Positions 25,504 through 34,251 of a DNA stretch of 64,000 nt are shown in pieces (within the stretch, counting starts at the first letter, position 1; each line of letters begins with the position of its first letter). Source of the stretch: an uncultured Alphaproteobacteria bacterium (GTDB lineage Bacteria; Pseudomonadota; Alphaproteobacteria; RF32; CAG-239); the NCBI GenBank assembly GCA_934254675.1, contig CAKQLP010000005.1, positions 1 through 64,000 of the forward strand, written 5' to 3'. The position numbers were made by a program, and so were the translations under genes. The notes below the pieces were generated by a model. That model was given only the letters and a program-made list of their open reading frames with translations. It was not told where the DNA came from and ran no database searches.

Positions 25504-25955
25504 CAGACAGTGAAGATTATAAAATATTTCCTGATAAAAACGACATTATAACCGATTGGGTGTGCAAGGGGTTGAAATATGACAAAGCTTGGTTGGACGA
25601 ACATTTGACTTTTGGCTTTGCGTTGAAAGGAAAAATGATTGGCGGGTTGATTTTTCACAATTATAGACCTCGGCACGAAATTTGGTGGACAGTGTACAGC
25701 GAGGATAAGCGTTGGTGCAACCGCCGAATGTTAAGAATTATGTTTGGAATTGCGTTTAAGGCGATGGGGTGCCGACGCATTTCCTTGCTGGTTGACAAGT
25801 CAAATGCCGCCAGTTTGAATTTTGTTAAAAAATTAGGCTTTCAGCAAGAAGGAATATTGCGTTCTTTTCGTGAAAACGGCGAGGATTGCTATATTTTGGG
25901 AATGTTAAAAGACGAATGTAAATGGTTAAAATTAAAAGGAGAAGAAAATGAGTAA
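25500..25955 (+). CDS. GNAT-family acetyltransferase in the phage tail module
   Basis: The 151-residue product ends with the GNAT acetyl-CoA fold signatures: WWTVYSEDKRWCNRRMLRIMFGIAF, then ISLLVDKSNAASLNFVKKLGFQQEGILR and a closing CYILGMLKDE. The N-terminal strand GKMIGGLIFHN is also typical. It starts on the ATGA overlap with the tail gene. GNAT genes recur inside podovirus structural modules; the acceptor is unknown, possibly a virion or host protein. Confidence 0.82.
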   Translation: MTDSEDYKIFPDKNDIITDWVCKGLKYDKAWLDEHLTFGFALKGKMIGGLIFHNYRPRHEIWWTVYSEDKRWCNRRMLRIMFGIAFKAMGCRRISLLVDKSNAASLNFVKKLGFQQEGILRSFRENGEDCYILGMLKDECKWLKLKGEENE

Positions 25956-26619
25956 GTCAGTGGGAAAAATTTTTGGAAGTTCTTCCGCATCACCGTATGG
26001 TTATGAGAAAAATTATTTAAATTATTTGGGAAATTATAACACTTCAAATTATGACAATACTCTGGATAATATGACCAAACAAGCTCTGAATATGAGTCAA
26101 AATTTGAATAATTTGCCAAATTATCAGTTTTCGGTAGAAGGCTCTGATGCGGCGCGTCAACGGGTGGAAGATGCCACATATCAGTCGTATGTCGATAAGC
26201 TGACACCGCAATATCAGCAAGAAAAGACCGATTTGGAAACGAGTTTGGCAAATAAAGGGCTTAGCGTTGGCAGTGAAGCTTATCAGCGGGCAATGAATGA
26301 TTTGCAAAGCAAACAAAACGAGGCTCTTAATCAAGCGGCGTATCAAAGTGTGTTAAACGGACAAAATGCCTATACGCAAAGTTTGAATAACAGCATCAAC
26401 AGTGCAAACTTTAATAATACGGCGCAAAAAAACTATATTGAGCAAATTAAAGCGTTGTTGGATGGTTCGGTTTCCGGATATCAAAATCAGTCTAATTTAT
26501 ACAACCTGAATAAAGATGTGGAAAATCGTTTGCAGGCGGCGCGTCAAAGCGGATGGGATAATCTGAATGGTACAATTTCCGCTGTCGGCAGCTTTTTCGG
26601 CGGTAAAAGCGGAAAATAA
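25948..26619 (+). CDS. Asn/Gln/Ser-rich phage internal or tail protein
   Basis: The 223-residue product is rich in Asn, Gln, Ser and Tyr with a helical middle (QQEKTDLETSLANKGLSVGSEAYQRAMNDL) and a glycine-rich end (FFGGKSGK). Proteins of this composition at the end of podovirus tail modules are often ejected or tail-needle components, an inference here. It overlaps the GNAT gene by 8 bp and is the last gene of the cluster. Confidence 0.6.
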   Translation: MSKSVGKIFGSSSASPYGYEKNYLNYLGNYNTSNYDNTLDNMTKQALNMSQNLNNLPNYQFSVEGSDAARQRVEDATYQSYVDKLTPQYQQEKTDLETSLANKGLSVGSEAYQRAMNDLQSKQNEALNQAAYQSVLNGQNAYTQSLNNSINSANFNNTAQKNYIEQIKALLDGSVSGYQNQSNLYNLNKDVENRLQAARQSGWDNLNGTISAVGSFFGGKSGK

Positions 26620-26670
26620 AACTTGTATTTATAATTTTGCTTTGAAAATATGTAAAAATAAAAAAAGTAG

Positions 26671-26705
26671 TAGGCAGAGGGCAAAACGCTCTCTGTTTTT
26701 TTTGT
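26671..26705 (+). terminator. Terminator ending the phage cluster
   Basis: GGCAGAG and CTCTCTG pair around GGCAAAACG and are followed by nine T residues, 50 bp past the last phage gene. Confidence 0.7.
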
Positions 26706-26771
26706 TTTATAGCAAAAGATGGTAAACTCAGAGATTAAATTATTTATATTTTGCCGACATTAATAAAATTG

Positions 26772-26801
26772 TTGACAAAAAATAGAAAATAATGATATAT
26801 A
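26772..26801 (+). promoter_or_regulatory. Promoter for the 26835 gene
   Basis: TTGACA (26772-26777) and TATATA (26796-26801) are 18 bp apart, 34 bp before the ATG. Confidence 0.6.
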
Positions 26802-26834
26802 GAAACTATCGTTTAATTATTAATTTTTATTCTT

Positions 26835-27332
26835 ATGGTTAGTGTTTCTAAAAATTCAGGAATCATTACTCCTTGCCAGTTGGTTTACATTGACCCCAAT
26901 AAGAGTGTTGAAGTCAAGTCAGAACTTGATTTTGACAAATTGTGGCACCTGTGGGGTATTGAATGCGGCGGAGCCTATATTGCTTTGTGCAATGAAGCGC
27001 ATGGCAATTGGCAGAAAGCAATTTCCACCGCAGAGAATTTGACAAAAAAAGAGTTGGAAGGTGAGTTGCTTAATAAATGGCAATTTCAGCTTCCTTCAGT
27101 AAATGAACTAGGCGATTGTTTTTTTGAAAAAAGAAAATTTGCAGAGACAATCGCCATGATTCAAAACACATCCTTTGAAGCTGATGATTGGCAAGAAGGC
27201 TGGTATTGGTCAAAAGATGAATTTGGTTGCAAGCGCGCGCATACTTTTGATATGAATGATGGCATTTACGCGACGCATAACCGCATGGATAACAACGGTT
27301 TTGTTCGTTTGGCTCTTGTGTCGTGTGAATAA
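26835..27332 (+). CDS. Hypothetical protein with a DUF1566-like layout
   Basis: The 165-residue product carries the order of features found in DUF1566/Lcl-type domains: WQKAISTAENL, LPSVNELGD, then EGWYWSKDEFG and a closing NNGFVRLALV. No signal peptide. It has its own promoter and terminator. A distant similarity in pattern (ALAEA/C...LPT-E) to the 30424 gene suggests a small paralogous group. Function unknown. Confidence 0.65.
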   Translation: MVSVSKNSGIITPCQLVYIDPNKSVEVKSELDFDKLWHLWGIECGGAYIALCNEAHGNWQKAISTAENLTKKELEGELLNKWQFQLPSVNELGDCFFEKRKFAETIAMIQNTSFEADDWQEGWYWSKDEFGCKRAHTFDMNDGIYATHNRMDNNGFVRLALVSCE

Positions 27333-27335
27333 ATA

Positions 27336-27372
27336 CAAAAAAGCTGTGGAATTAATATTTCACAGCTTTTTT
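27336..27372 (+). terminator. Terminator after the 26835 gene
   Basis: AAAAAAGCTGTGGAA and TTTCACAGCTTTTTT form a long stem around TTAATA. Confidence 0.85.
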
Positions 27373-27427
27373 GTATTGTGTTTAGCTCCTTTTTTCAGTA
27401 TAGTCGTACAAAATAAGGAGAATAAAC

Positions 27428-28639
27428 ATGAAACTTAGCGCTCAATATCAAGCTGTTTTGGATGTCATAAGCAAGGTTTTTCAGGATAAATATCCTGCCG
27501 ATAATATTTTAAAGGAATATTTGCGCAGTCGAAAATATATTGGTTCAAAAGATAGAAAGTTTATCACTAAGACAGTTTGGGATGTTATTCGCCATCGTAG
27601 CCGCTTGGAATTTGATTGCGGTTGCTGTGAACCAAGGATGATGTTGCTGACTTATTTGAAGGATGAGGATTTTGATATTGTGGCGGATGGTTCTGAATAT
27701 GGATTGAAACCGATAACCACCAAAGAAAAAAATAAATTAGCAAGTTTAAATGAAGATGTTTATCCTGAACATGTTGAAAAAGAATGTCCGAAATGGCTTT
27801 TTGAAAAAATAAACAATCCGGCCTTGGTTGCAAGTTTAAACACAACAGCTCCGGCGGATATTCGAGCAAATTTCATATCAAGGGAAGAAGCTAAAAATAA
27901 ATTGCAAAAAGAAGGTTTGTTTTTTTCTTTTACGCCGTATTCTCCTTATGGGTTGCGGTCGGCTGAACGCGTTAATTTGCAAAATTGCATGGCATATCAA
28001 AATGGAGAAATTGAAGTTCAGGATGAAGCATCTCAATTGGGTGCAATTCTTTGCGATGTTCGTCCAAACCAAAAAATTATAGACTATTGTTGCGGCGGCG
28101 GGGGAAAAAGTTTGTTGTTGGGCGCAATTTTGCATAATGATGGTGTCATTTATGCGCATGATAAAAATTTTAATCGTATGGATGGACTGAAAGCCCGCGC
28201 GGAAAGACTTGGAATTAAAAATATAAAAATAATCAGGGAAATTGACAAAGGTGAAAAATTTGATCGTTTTATTGTTGACGCTCCGTGTTCGGGAAGCGGC
28301 GTGTGGCGAAGATCTCCTGACGCTAAATATCGTCTGACTCCTCAGCAGCTTAAAGCAATAGAACAAGCGCAAACTGAAATTTTAGATATTGCGGCGGAGC
28401 ATGTTTCTGAAAATGGTCGGATTATTTATATGACTTGCTCTGTTTTTCCCGAAGAAAATGAAGAAAGAATAGAACAATTTTTACAAAAACATCAAAATTA
28501 TACAACAGTGAATATGAAAAATTTATGGGAGCGAAAATTGGAACAAATTTATCCGTTTGACGAGAAAAGATGGCTAAAATGTTCTCCATTGCTTACAGAA
28601 ACAGATGGATTTTTTGTTTGCGTTATGCAAAAGAAATAA
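27428..28639 (+). CDS. RsmB-like RNA (cytosine-5) methyltransferase
   Basis: The 403-residue product belongs to the NOL1/NOP2/Sun family, which methylates cytosine in rRNA or tRNA with SAM. An N-terminal NusB-like helical domain (about residues 1-75) resembles that of RsmB. The methyltransferase domain has the SAM motif IDYCCGGGGKSLLL, motif IV DAPCSGSGVWRRSPD and motif VI YMTCSVFPEENE with its catalytic Cys. Target specificity (16S C967 in E. coli RsmB) is inferred. GGAG precedes the ATG. Confidence 0.9.
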   Translation: MKLSAQYQAVLDVISKVFQDKYPADNILKEYLRSRKYIGSKDRKFITKTVWDVIRHRSRLEFDCGCCEPRMMLLTYLKDEDFDIVADGSEYGLKPITTKEKNKLASLNEDVYPEHVEKECPKWLFEKINNPALVASLNTTAPADIRANFISREEAKNKLQKEGLFFSFTPYSPYGLRSAERVNLQNCMAYQNGEIEVQDEASQLGAILCDVRPNQKIIDYCCGGGGKSLLLGAILHNDGVIYAHDKNFNRMDGLKARAERLGIKNIKIIREIDKGEKFDRFIVDAPCSGSGVWRRSPDAKYRLTPQQLKAIEQAQTEILDIAAEHVSENGRIIYMTCSVFPEENEERIEQFLQKHQNYTTVNMKNLWERKLEQIYPFDEKRWLKCSPLLTETDGFFVCVMQKK

Positions 28640-28727
28640 AATGTAACCTTTTGTGTGTTGCATTTGAAAGAAAGCGAGTTTAGTCTGTCTGAAAATAAAA
28701 TAATCTAAAATAAAAGAGGATAAAAAT

Positions 28728-29525
28728 ATGCCAAAAATTCATGTTACAGCAGTTGTTGAGGATGGTGCTCAAATTGCGGATAGTGCCGAGATAGGACCAT
28801 TTTGTTGGGTTAGCGCTCAAGCCAAAATCGGTGAAAATGTCCGGCTTTTAGGACAAGTTACCATTTATGGCGACACAACAATAGGTGAGGGTACAGTTGT
28901 TTTCCCTGGAGCTCGATTGGGATGCGGACCTCAAGATCATGGCAATGAATTTCAGGCCGGCGCGCGCTTGATAATTGGTAAACGTAATGTTATCAGAGAA
29001 AATGTGACAATGCATGCCGGAACTCCTAAAGAACATTTGACCACAATGGTTGGTGATGACGGAATGTTTATGGTTAATTCACATGTGGCTCATGATTGTG
29101 TTGTCGGTAATAATGTGATTATGACAAATAATGCTGTTATTGGCGGTCATGTTCATTTGGGAGATGGTGTAATTTTGGGTGGAAACTGCGCTGTTCACCA
29201 ATTTGTTCATATTGGACGCAAGGCCATGGTCGGCGGTGTTTCCGGCATATCTAGAGACATTATTCCGTTTGGAATAGCCAATGGCATGCCGGCACGTTTG
29301 CGCGGATTGAATGTAATTGGATTGAAACGTAGCGGTTTGGATGAAAGTGTGATTAAATCTTGCACAAGAGCGTTTATGTTCATATTTAAAGGTTCTAACG
29401 GAACTTTTGAAGAACGAGTGGCGCAAGCAGCGGAAAAATTTAAAGATAATGAAATGGTTATGGAACAAATTGACTTTATCAAAGAATCTTTAGCTGGAAA
29501 GCGCAATTTGACAATTGCCGATTAA
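28728..29525 (+). CDS. lpxA: Acyl-ACP:UDP-N-acetylglucosamine O-acyltransferase LpxA
   Basis: The 265-residue enzyme catalyses the first step of lipid A synthesis. The left-handed beta-helix is visible as hexapeptide repeats (I/V-G-x4) over residues 1-190. It contains the active-site region NVTMHAGTPKEH, the motif NSHVAHDCVVGNNVIMTNNA and then a C-terminal helical domain. The length matches E. coli LpxA (262). Usually lpxA sits with lpxD, fabZ and lpxB, but here it stands alone with its own terminator. Confidence 0.96.
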   Translation: MPKIHVTAVVEDGAQIADSAEIGPFCWVSAQAKIGENVRLLGQVTIYGDTTIGEGTVVFPGARLGCGPQDHGNEFQAGARLIIGKRNVIRENVTMHAGTPKEHLTTMVGDDGMFMVNSHVAHDCVVGNNVIMTNNAVIGGHVHLGDGVILGGNCAVHQFVHIGRKAMVGGVSGISRDIIPFGIANGMPARLRGLNVIGLKRSGLDESVIKSCTRAFMFIFKGSNGTFEERVAQAAEKFKDNEMVMEQIDFIKESLAGKRNLTIAD

Positions 29526-29540
29526 TTTAGCTAATTACAC

Positions 29541-29577
29541 GGCAAAAAAAGAAGGTGATTTCATCACCTTCTTTTTT
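29541..29577 (+). terminator. Terminator between lpxA and the convergent 29580 gene
   Basis: AAAAAAGAAGGTGAT and ATCACCTTCTTTTTT form a near-perfect stem with a TTC loop; it can act on both strands. Confidence 0.85.
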
Positions 29578-29579
29578 CA

Positions 29580-30308
29580 TTATTCATAAAAATTATCTTT
29601 TGATAGATGTTTCAAATTTTTTTGTTCAAAAGAGTGAACGTCAATTTCTTTTGTTTCTTGTTGTTGTGTTTGGGGTCTATGAATTTTAGCCCGAACAGCG
29701 GCTAGTTGTTCATCGACTTTTACCGTGCCGGATTTTCCTTCTTGTTGGAGTTGTTCTATTTTGTGGCGTAAAACCCTTTTGTAATGGGAATCAGGTTTTC
29801 CTTTTTTTATAATATCAAGGAGCTGTCCATTTTTTGTGTTGTAAATAAATTTGTCTAATCTTCCTTCATAAATAACAGTATGGGGAGATATTTTTTCTCC
29901 ATTTTTATCATAAATTGCTTCAGACAATGATATATCGCCGGTTTTATGTTTTGTAACCCATTTTCCGACAGTTTTACCTCGGCGGTACCAACCAAATGAA
30001 ACGGAGTTTCCATCATCGGAATAGCGTAAACAAGGACCGTCGTTTCGACCATTTTTATCAACAATATGGCGCGTCATCAATTTTGTGTTGTCAGAATCCC
30101 AATAAACTTCTATTAAGCGGTGCCCGTCATTATTGCAAGACTTGAGATATCGTTCAAAAACATCCAGTTTTACAGGAGTTTCTTTTGTTATAAATTCGGA
30201 ATTCAAAACAATAAATATATAAGACAGACGTTTTTTCAGGCTATTAGATTTATCATTGTGTAATTTTAAAGGCGCGTCTCTTACAACTGTATCAGTGTTT
30301 TCATACAT
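29580..30308 (-). CDS. Hypothetical protein with MORN-like strand repeats
   Basis: The 242-residue product has a central region of short beta segments (RHIVDKNGRNDGPCLRY, WYRRGKTVGKWVTKHKTG) that resemble MORN-type YDKNGEKxGxW repeats. A charged C-terminal helix region rich in Gln and Lys follows. A near-perfect AAGGAGGTTTCA site precedes the ATG, so it is probably well expressed. No signal peptide. No named family. Confidence 0.65.
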   Translation of the reverse strand: MYENTDTVVRDAPLKLHNDKSNSLKKRLSYIFIVLNSEFITKETPVKLDVFERYLKSCNNDGHRLIEVYWDSDNTKLMTRHIVDKNGRNDGPCLRYSDDGNSVSFGWYRRGKTVGKWVTKHKTGDISLSEAIYDKNGEKISPHTVIYEGRLDKFIYNTKNGQLLDIIKKGKPDSHYKRVLRHKIEQLQQEGKSGTVKVDEQLAAVRAKIHRPQTQQQETKEIDVHSFEQKNLKHLSKDNFYE

Positions 30309-30383
30309 TGAAACCTCCTTATTGATACTATTTTAGTCTATTATAATAATTTTGTACAATAAAGGCAAGATTTTCTTTACAAA

Positions 30384-30422
30384 AAAATATAGCCTTGAGT
30401 TGTTCTCAAAGCTATATTTTTC
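30384..30422 (-). terminator. Terminator after the 30424 gene
   Basis: AAAATATAGCCTTGAG and CTCAAAGCTATATTTT pair with one mismatch around TTGTT. Confidence 0.75.
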
Positions 30423-30423
30423 A

Positions 30424-31020
30424 TTATTTTAAGGCAAGTAAAATATTGCCTTTGGTGGAAAATTCGCTAAGCCATAACTTTTTACCGTTAGGAGCGCATA
30501 GGATATAACAGCTTTCGTTTAATTGCTTATTTTTATCCTCGTAAATCCACGTTAAGTATTCTTCCAGCGGAAAATCACCAGCAAGTTTGCGCATTTCTGA
30601 GATTTTGAACCAGCAGTGCACAACTTCTTGATATTCATCGCCGGTTAAAAGACGTGCTTTGCATTTTCGAGCCAAGCATCGAGCCTCAGCCAAATTCCAA
30701 CTGTGTCCGTAGCCGATTGTTTCATGCAGAACAAAACTCGGAGTCAAACGAATACCCAAATAAGGAACATTGCGTTCTTCCCATTTTTTACTCTCATAAC
30801 CGTCAGCCCAGACATAGGCAAGATTCTGTTTGATTTTTTCCAAACGCTCATGTTTTGTTAGTCCGTCATAAACATGTTCATCAGGTGCTAAGTCAATTTT
30901 GACGTTCGGATAAACAAACACCGGCTTGCTGTTTGCCAGATTTGAACTTTCTTTGAAATAGAGCTTGATTTTTCTCCAACGTTTGAAAAAATTGGCGCTC
31001 AAAGATTTAAAAATATCCAT
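30424..31020 (-). CDS. Hypothetical protein, 198 aa
   Basis: The product has a basic N-terminus, then IKQNLAYVWADGYESKKW and a C-terminal domain with HSWNLAEARCLARKCKARLLTGDEYQEV, a spacing similar to DUF1566/Lcl domains (A...C...ARLPT..E). It ends with a beta-rich KKLWLSEFSTKGNILLALK. ATG 31020 is used; a GTG at 31044 in frame is an alternative, and neither has a good SD. It lies downstream of ftsY on the same strand. Confidence 0.6.
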   Translation of the reverse strand: MDIFKSLSANFFKRWRKIKLYFKESSNLANSKPVFVYPNVKIDLAPDEHVYDGLTKHERLEKIKQNLAYVWADGYESKKWEERNVPYLGIRLTPSFVLHETIGYGHSWNLAEARCLARKCKARLLTGDEYQEVVHCWFKISEMRKLAGDFPLEEYLTWIYEDKNKQLNESCYILCAPNGKKLWLSEFSTKGNILLALK

Positions 31021-31065
31021 GACATAAAAATTTAAATGAAACACAATAATATAAGTAAAACTTTT

Positions 31066-31974
31066 CTATAAACCGAGCAGGGCGGCAGCATAGTCATGCG
31101 CCTTAAACTCGTCTAAATCTTCTATTTGCTCACCCACGCCGACAAAATATATCGGCAATGCAAATTCTTCGGCGGCGGCAACCAACACACCGCCTTTTGA
31201 CGAGCCGTCAAGCTTTGTGACAACCAAGCCGTTAACACCGGAAATATCTTTAAATGTTTGAATTTGAGAAAGTGCGTTTTGTCCTGTTGTGGCGTCTATG
31301 GTTAATAAAACTTTATGCGGAGCGTCCGGAATAACTTTTTGCATAACACGGACAATTTTTTTTAGTTCATCCATTAAACCATTTTTATTTTGCAAGCGTC
31401 CGGCAGTGTCAATAAACACAACATCATCATTGTTTTTCAGAGCGGATTGCAATCCGTCGTAGCATAAACCGGCGCTGTCACAGCCGTCAGGACCGCTAAA
31501 CACGGAAATATTCAATCGGTTGGCCCAAACTTTCAGTTGTTCGACTGCGGCGGCGCGAAAAGTGTCGCCGGCAATAAAAGAAACCTTTTTGCCTTGAGCC
31601 TGAAGTTTTGCCGCTAATTTTCCAATTGTGGTAGTTTTGCCGGCGCCGTTGACGCCGACCATTAAAATAACATAAGGCTTATGTTCCGTAATGGAAAATT
31701 TTTGTTCGCAGGGCTTTAAGATATCTTCAATCTTTTGCGCCAAAAGATTTCGGACTTCTTCGGGTGATATATTTTTATCTTGTTTTTGCAATGCAAAATC
31801 CTGTAACAGCTTTGTCGATGCTTTTACCCCCATGTCAGAAGTCAATAATAAATCCTCAAGTTCTTCCAATGTTGCGGTATCTAATTTTTTCTTGTTAAAA
31901 ATATCGTTTAAACCGCCACCGATTTTATCAGACGATTTTTTTAATCCTAGTCCTAATTTTTGCCAAAAACTCAT
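31066..31974 (-). CDS. ftsY: Signal recognition particle receptor FtsY
   Basis: The 302-residue GTPase docks SRP-bound ribosomes at the inner membrane. The NG domain is complete: G1 GVNGAGKTTTIGKLA, then GDTFRAAAVEQL, DTAGRLQNKNGLM and TKLDGSSKGG, ending EDLDEFKAHDYAAALLG. The long acidic A domain of E. coli FtsY is absent, as in many alphaproteobacteria. Only a short amphipathic start (MSFWQKLGLGLKKS) would contact the membrane. It begins 4 bp after mtaB, so the two form an operon. Confidence 0.97.
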   Translation of the reverse strand: MSFWQKLGLGLKKSSDKIGGGLNDIFNKKKLDTATLEELEDLLLTSDMGVKASTKLLQDFALQKQDKNISPEEVRNLLAQKIEDILKPCEQKFSITEHKPYVILMVGVNGAGKTTTIGKLAAKLQAQGKKVSFIAGDTFRAAAVEQLKVWANRLNISVFSGPDGCDSAGLCYDGLQSALKNNDDVVFIDTAGRLQNKNGLMDELKKIVRVMQKVIPDAPHKVLLTIDATTGQNALSQIQTFKDISGVNGLVVTKLDGSSKGGVLVAAAEEFALPIYFVGVGEQIEDLDEFKAHDYAAALLGL

Positions 31975-31978
31975 AGGG

Positions 31979-33022
31979 TTATTCCTTGCTTAGTTTTCTT
32001 AAAACAGCGGCGCGTCGGCGTCTTTCTTCCATTGGTATCTGCGGCATGCGGGCGGCAGGTGTGCCTTCACGTTCAGAATACGGAAAAACATGAAGTTTGC
32101 TTATCCCAGCTTCAGAGACCAATTTGCATGTGTTTTCAAACGCCTCAATCGATTCTGTTGGAAAACCGCAGATAAAGTCGGCGCCAAATGTTGCTTCCGG
32201 ACGTTTTTCACGTATTTTACGGCATAAATCAATAACTGTTTCTCTGCAGTGGCGGCGTCCCATGCGTTTCAAAATTAGATTGTCGCCTGATTGAATCGAA
32301 AAATGAAAATGCGAATCAATATTGCTGTGCTGACTTAATAAATTGATGAAATCATCATCTATGGCCGCCGGATCTAAAGAACCGAATTGCAGTTTTGGAA
32401 GTTCGGGGATTTGCTCTAAAATATCTTTTACCACACCGCTGAAAGAAGGCTCGTAAGAGCAAATATCAACACCGGTTAAGCATATTTCTTTAAAACCTTG
32501 TGCCAAAAGTTTTTTAATTTGTTGTGTGATAAGCGGCAAAGGAACAGAACGGTTGCTCCCGCGAGCATACGGAATAATACAATAGGTGCAGCGGTGATTA
32601 CAGCCTTGCTGGATTTGTAAAAATGCTTTATGACGTCCTTCAAAACCGGTAATCATAAAATCATCGCAGGCTGTGTCTTCCTGTATATCTTCCACAAATT
32701 TTTTTGACGTTGAAGAACCGGTAAAATCAGCAACATATTTTTCTATTTCTTTTTTTTCTTTGTTGCCTAAAATTAAATCCACTTCCGGCATTTGGGCAAT
32801 CTTAGAAGAACTGATTTGGGCAGAGCAACCGGTAACGACTATTTTAGCCGAAGGATTTTCGCGCCGCAGTTTACGGATAGCTTGACGGCATTGGCGTTCG
32901 GCTTCTCCCGTAACAGCGCATGTGTTGATAACAATCAGGTTATCAATGTTTTTTAGTTTTTCTTTTAAAACTTCGGATTCATACGCGTTTAAGCGGCAAC
33001 CGAAGGTGACGATTTCTGCCAT
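31979..33022 (-). CDS. mtaB: tRNA t6A37 methylthiotransferase MtaB, short form
   Basis: This radical-SAM enzyme adds a methylthio group to t6A37 of tRNAs reading ANN codons. The N-terminal UPF0004 domain opens VTFGCRLNAYESEV with conserved cysteines (also INTCAVT and VVTGCSAQ). The radical-SAM domain has QQGCNHRCTYCIIPYARG (CxxxCxxC) near residue 143. The C-terminus stops soon after VFPYSEREGTPAARMPQ, at 347 residues, whereas MtaB is usually above 400. The terminal TRAM-like RNA-binding domain is therefore missing. ftsY follows after 4 bp. Confidence 0.92.
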   Translation of the reverse strand: MAEIVTFGCRLNAYESEVLKEKLKNIDNLIVINTCAVTGEAERQCRQAIRKLRRENPSAKIVVTGCSAQISSSKIAQMPEVDLILGNKEKKEIEKYVADFTGSSTSKKFVEDIQEDTACDDFMITGFEGRHKAFLQIQQGCNHRCTYCIIPYARGSNRSVPLPLITQQIKKLLAQGFKEICLTGVDICSYEPSFSGVVKDILEQIPELPKLQFGSLDPAAIDDDFINLLSQHSNIDSHFHFSIQSGDNLILKRMGRRHCRETVIDLCRKIREKRPEATFGADFICGFPTESIEAFENTCKLVSEAGISKLHVFPYSEREGTPAARMPQIPMEERRRRAAVLRKLSKE

Positions 33023-33080
33023 ATTATTTTACCTCAACGCCAAATTATAAAAGAAAAAAGTTTGAATGGCAACGCTTTTT

Positions 33081-34004
33081 TTATCTATGTATATAATCAA
33101 AAATTTTTTTGGCGCTTTGATGTAAAAGGCTGTGTTCCGAGGCTGATAGTTCTGGATAAAGAACACGGCTGACGCCGTTTCTGTTTATAACAGTCGGCAT
33201 GGAAATAGAAATATCTTGAACACTCTCAACTTCGGAATGATAAACCGAGACGCTTAAAATTGCGTTTTCATCATAAGAAATGGCTTTGCATATTCGAACA
33301 ATTCCGGCAGCTATTCCATAATAAGTTGCTTTTTTTCCGGCAATAATTTTATAGGCGGCGTTGCGCACTTCACTGTCTATATGGTTTTTTATTTCAGCAT
33401 TTAGAGATATTCCGGCTTCAGCTGCATAGGTTTCCAAAGGCATGTTTCCGGCTAAAGCAGCCGACCAAATCAAAACTTCACTGTCTCCATGTTCGCCTAA
33501 AACATACGCATGAATGGATTGAGGCGCCAATTTAAGATATCCGCCGAGAATGGCCCGAAAACGAGCCGTGTCCAGAATTGTGCCGGAACCGATAATTCGT
33601 CCGGTCGGAAGACCGGATTCTTTTATGGTGTACGAAGTCAATAAATCGACGGGATTAGTCGCAATAACAATTAATGAATCTGCGGCATAGGTTATAATAT
33701 TTTTGATAAGTTGTTTGAAAATCTCTATGTTTTTTTCTAACAGGTTTAATCGACTTTCTCCTGGTATTTGATGAACGCCTGCCGTTATAACTATAATATC
33801 AGAGCCTTCTAAATCAGCATAGTGGCCAGCTTTAATCTTGCATGGGGAAGTGTAGGGGATGGAGTGTGAAATATCCAAAGCTTCTGCTTCAGCGCGGTTT
33901 CTGTCGATATCCACCAAAATAATTTCGCGAGCTAATCCTGCCGAGGCTAAAGAATAAGCGGTCGTACTGCCAACAAGTCCTGTGCCGATAATCCCGATTT
34001 TCAT
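33081..34004 (-). CDS. ldh: L-lactate dehydrogenase
   Basis: The 307-residue NAD-dependent enzyme reduces pyruvate to lactate. The Rossmann start is KIGIIGTGLVGSTTAYSL. The substrate loop reads GVHQIPGESRLNLLEKN, where Gln at the specificity position marks lactate rather than malate dehydrogenase (which has Arg). The catalytic His lies in YVLGEHGDSEV, and ATNPVDLLT and GSGTILDTARFR are present. GGAG precedes the ATG. It stands alone and supports a fermentative lifestyle. Confidence 0.92.
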   Translation of the reverse strand: MKIGIIGTGLVGSTTAYSLASAGLAREIILVDIDRNRAEAEALDISHSIPYTSPCKIKAGHYADLEGSDIIVITAGVHQIPGESRLNLLEKNIEIFKQLIKNIITYAADSLIVIATNPVDLLTSYTIKESGLPTGRIIGSGTILDTARFRAILGGYLKLAPQSIHAYVLGEHGDSEVLIWSAALAGNMPLETYAAEAGISLNAEIKNHIDSEVRNAAYKIIAGKKATYYGIAAGIVRICKAISYDENAILSVSVYHSEVESVQDISISMPTVINRNGVSRVLYPELSASEHSLLHQSAKKIFDYIHR

Positions 34005-34163
34005 GTTTTTCTCCTTGGCTGTATGGTTTGAATATAAGTTATTTAGTGTTATATTTTATAAAAACAACTGTTTTATTGTAATTTATTTATTTGATAACAT
34101 GTTGTTTTATAACAGTTTTTATAAGATATAAACAAAATGTTTAGGCAAAAATAAAAAAAATGC

Positions 34164-34191
34164 TTGTCAAATGGGATAAAATTGTGCTAAC
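34164..34191 (+). promoter_or_regulatory. Promoter for acpP
   Basis: TTGTCA (34164-34169) and GCTAAC (34186-34191) are 16 bp apart, about 60 bp upstream of the acpP ATG. The -10 is weak but of a form also seen before other genes here. Confidence 0.45.
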
Positions 34192-34251
34192 AAAAACACA
34201 CAGGCGATAACGTCTGAAAAAATTGTTTTAATTTTATTGAGGTTAAATTAA

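Larger units (their letters stand above)
11213..26619. mobile_element. Compact podovirus-like cluster without integrase or replication genes
   Basis: A continuous run of phage genes sits between priA and chromosomal genes at 26835. It contains a divergent repressor, GroES-like protein, portal, tail collar, tail-fibre and receptor-binding proteins, holin-like, endolysin, terminase, scaffold, major capsid, head-tail connector, tail stabilisation and possible ejection proteins. No tape-measure, integrase, excisionase, helicase or polymerase gene is visible, and no flanking direct repeat was found by eye. All structural genes point one way behind one strong promoter. About 15.4 kb is small for a tailed phage. 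A defective prophage or a domesticated particle such as a gene-transfer agent are both possible. Confidence 0.85.

Noticed and set aside
11207..26835. Attachment-site direct repeats flanking the phage cluster
   Set aside because: By eye, no shared sequence beyond short AT-rich words occurs at both edges and no tRNA is adjacent.
33081..34004. Malate dehydrogenase call for the LDH/MDH-family gene
   Set aside because: The substrate-specificity position is Gln in GVHQIPGESR, which indicates lactate dehydrogenase.
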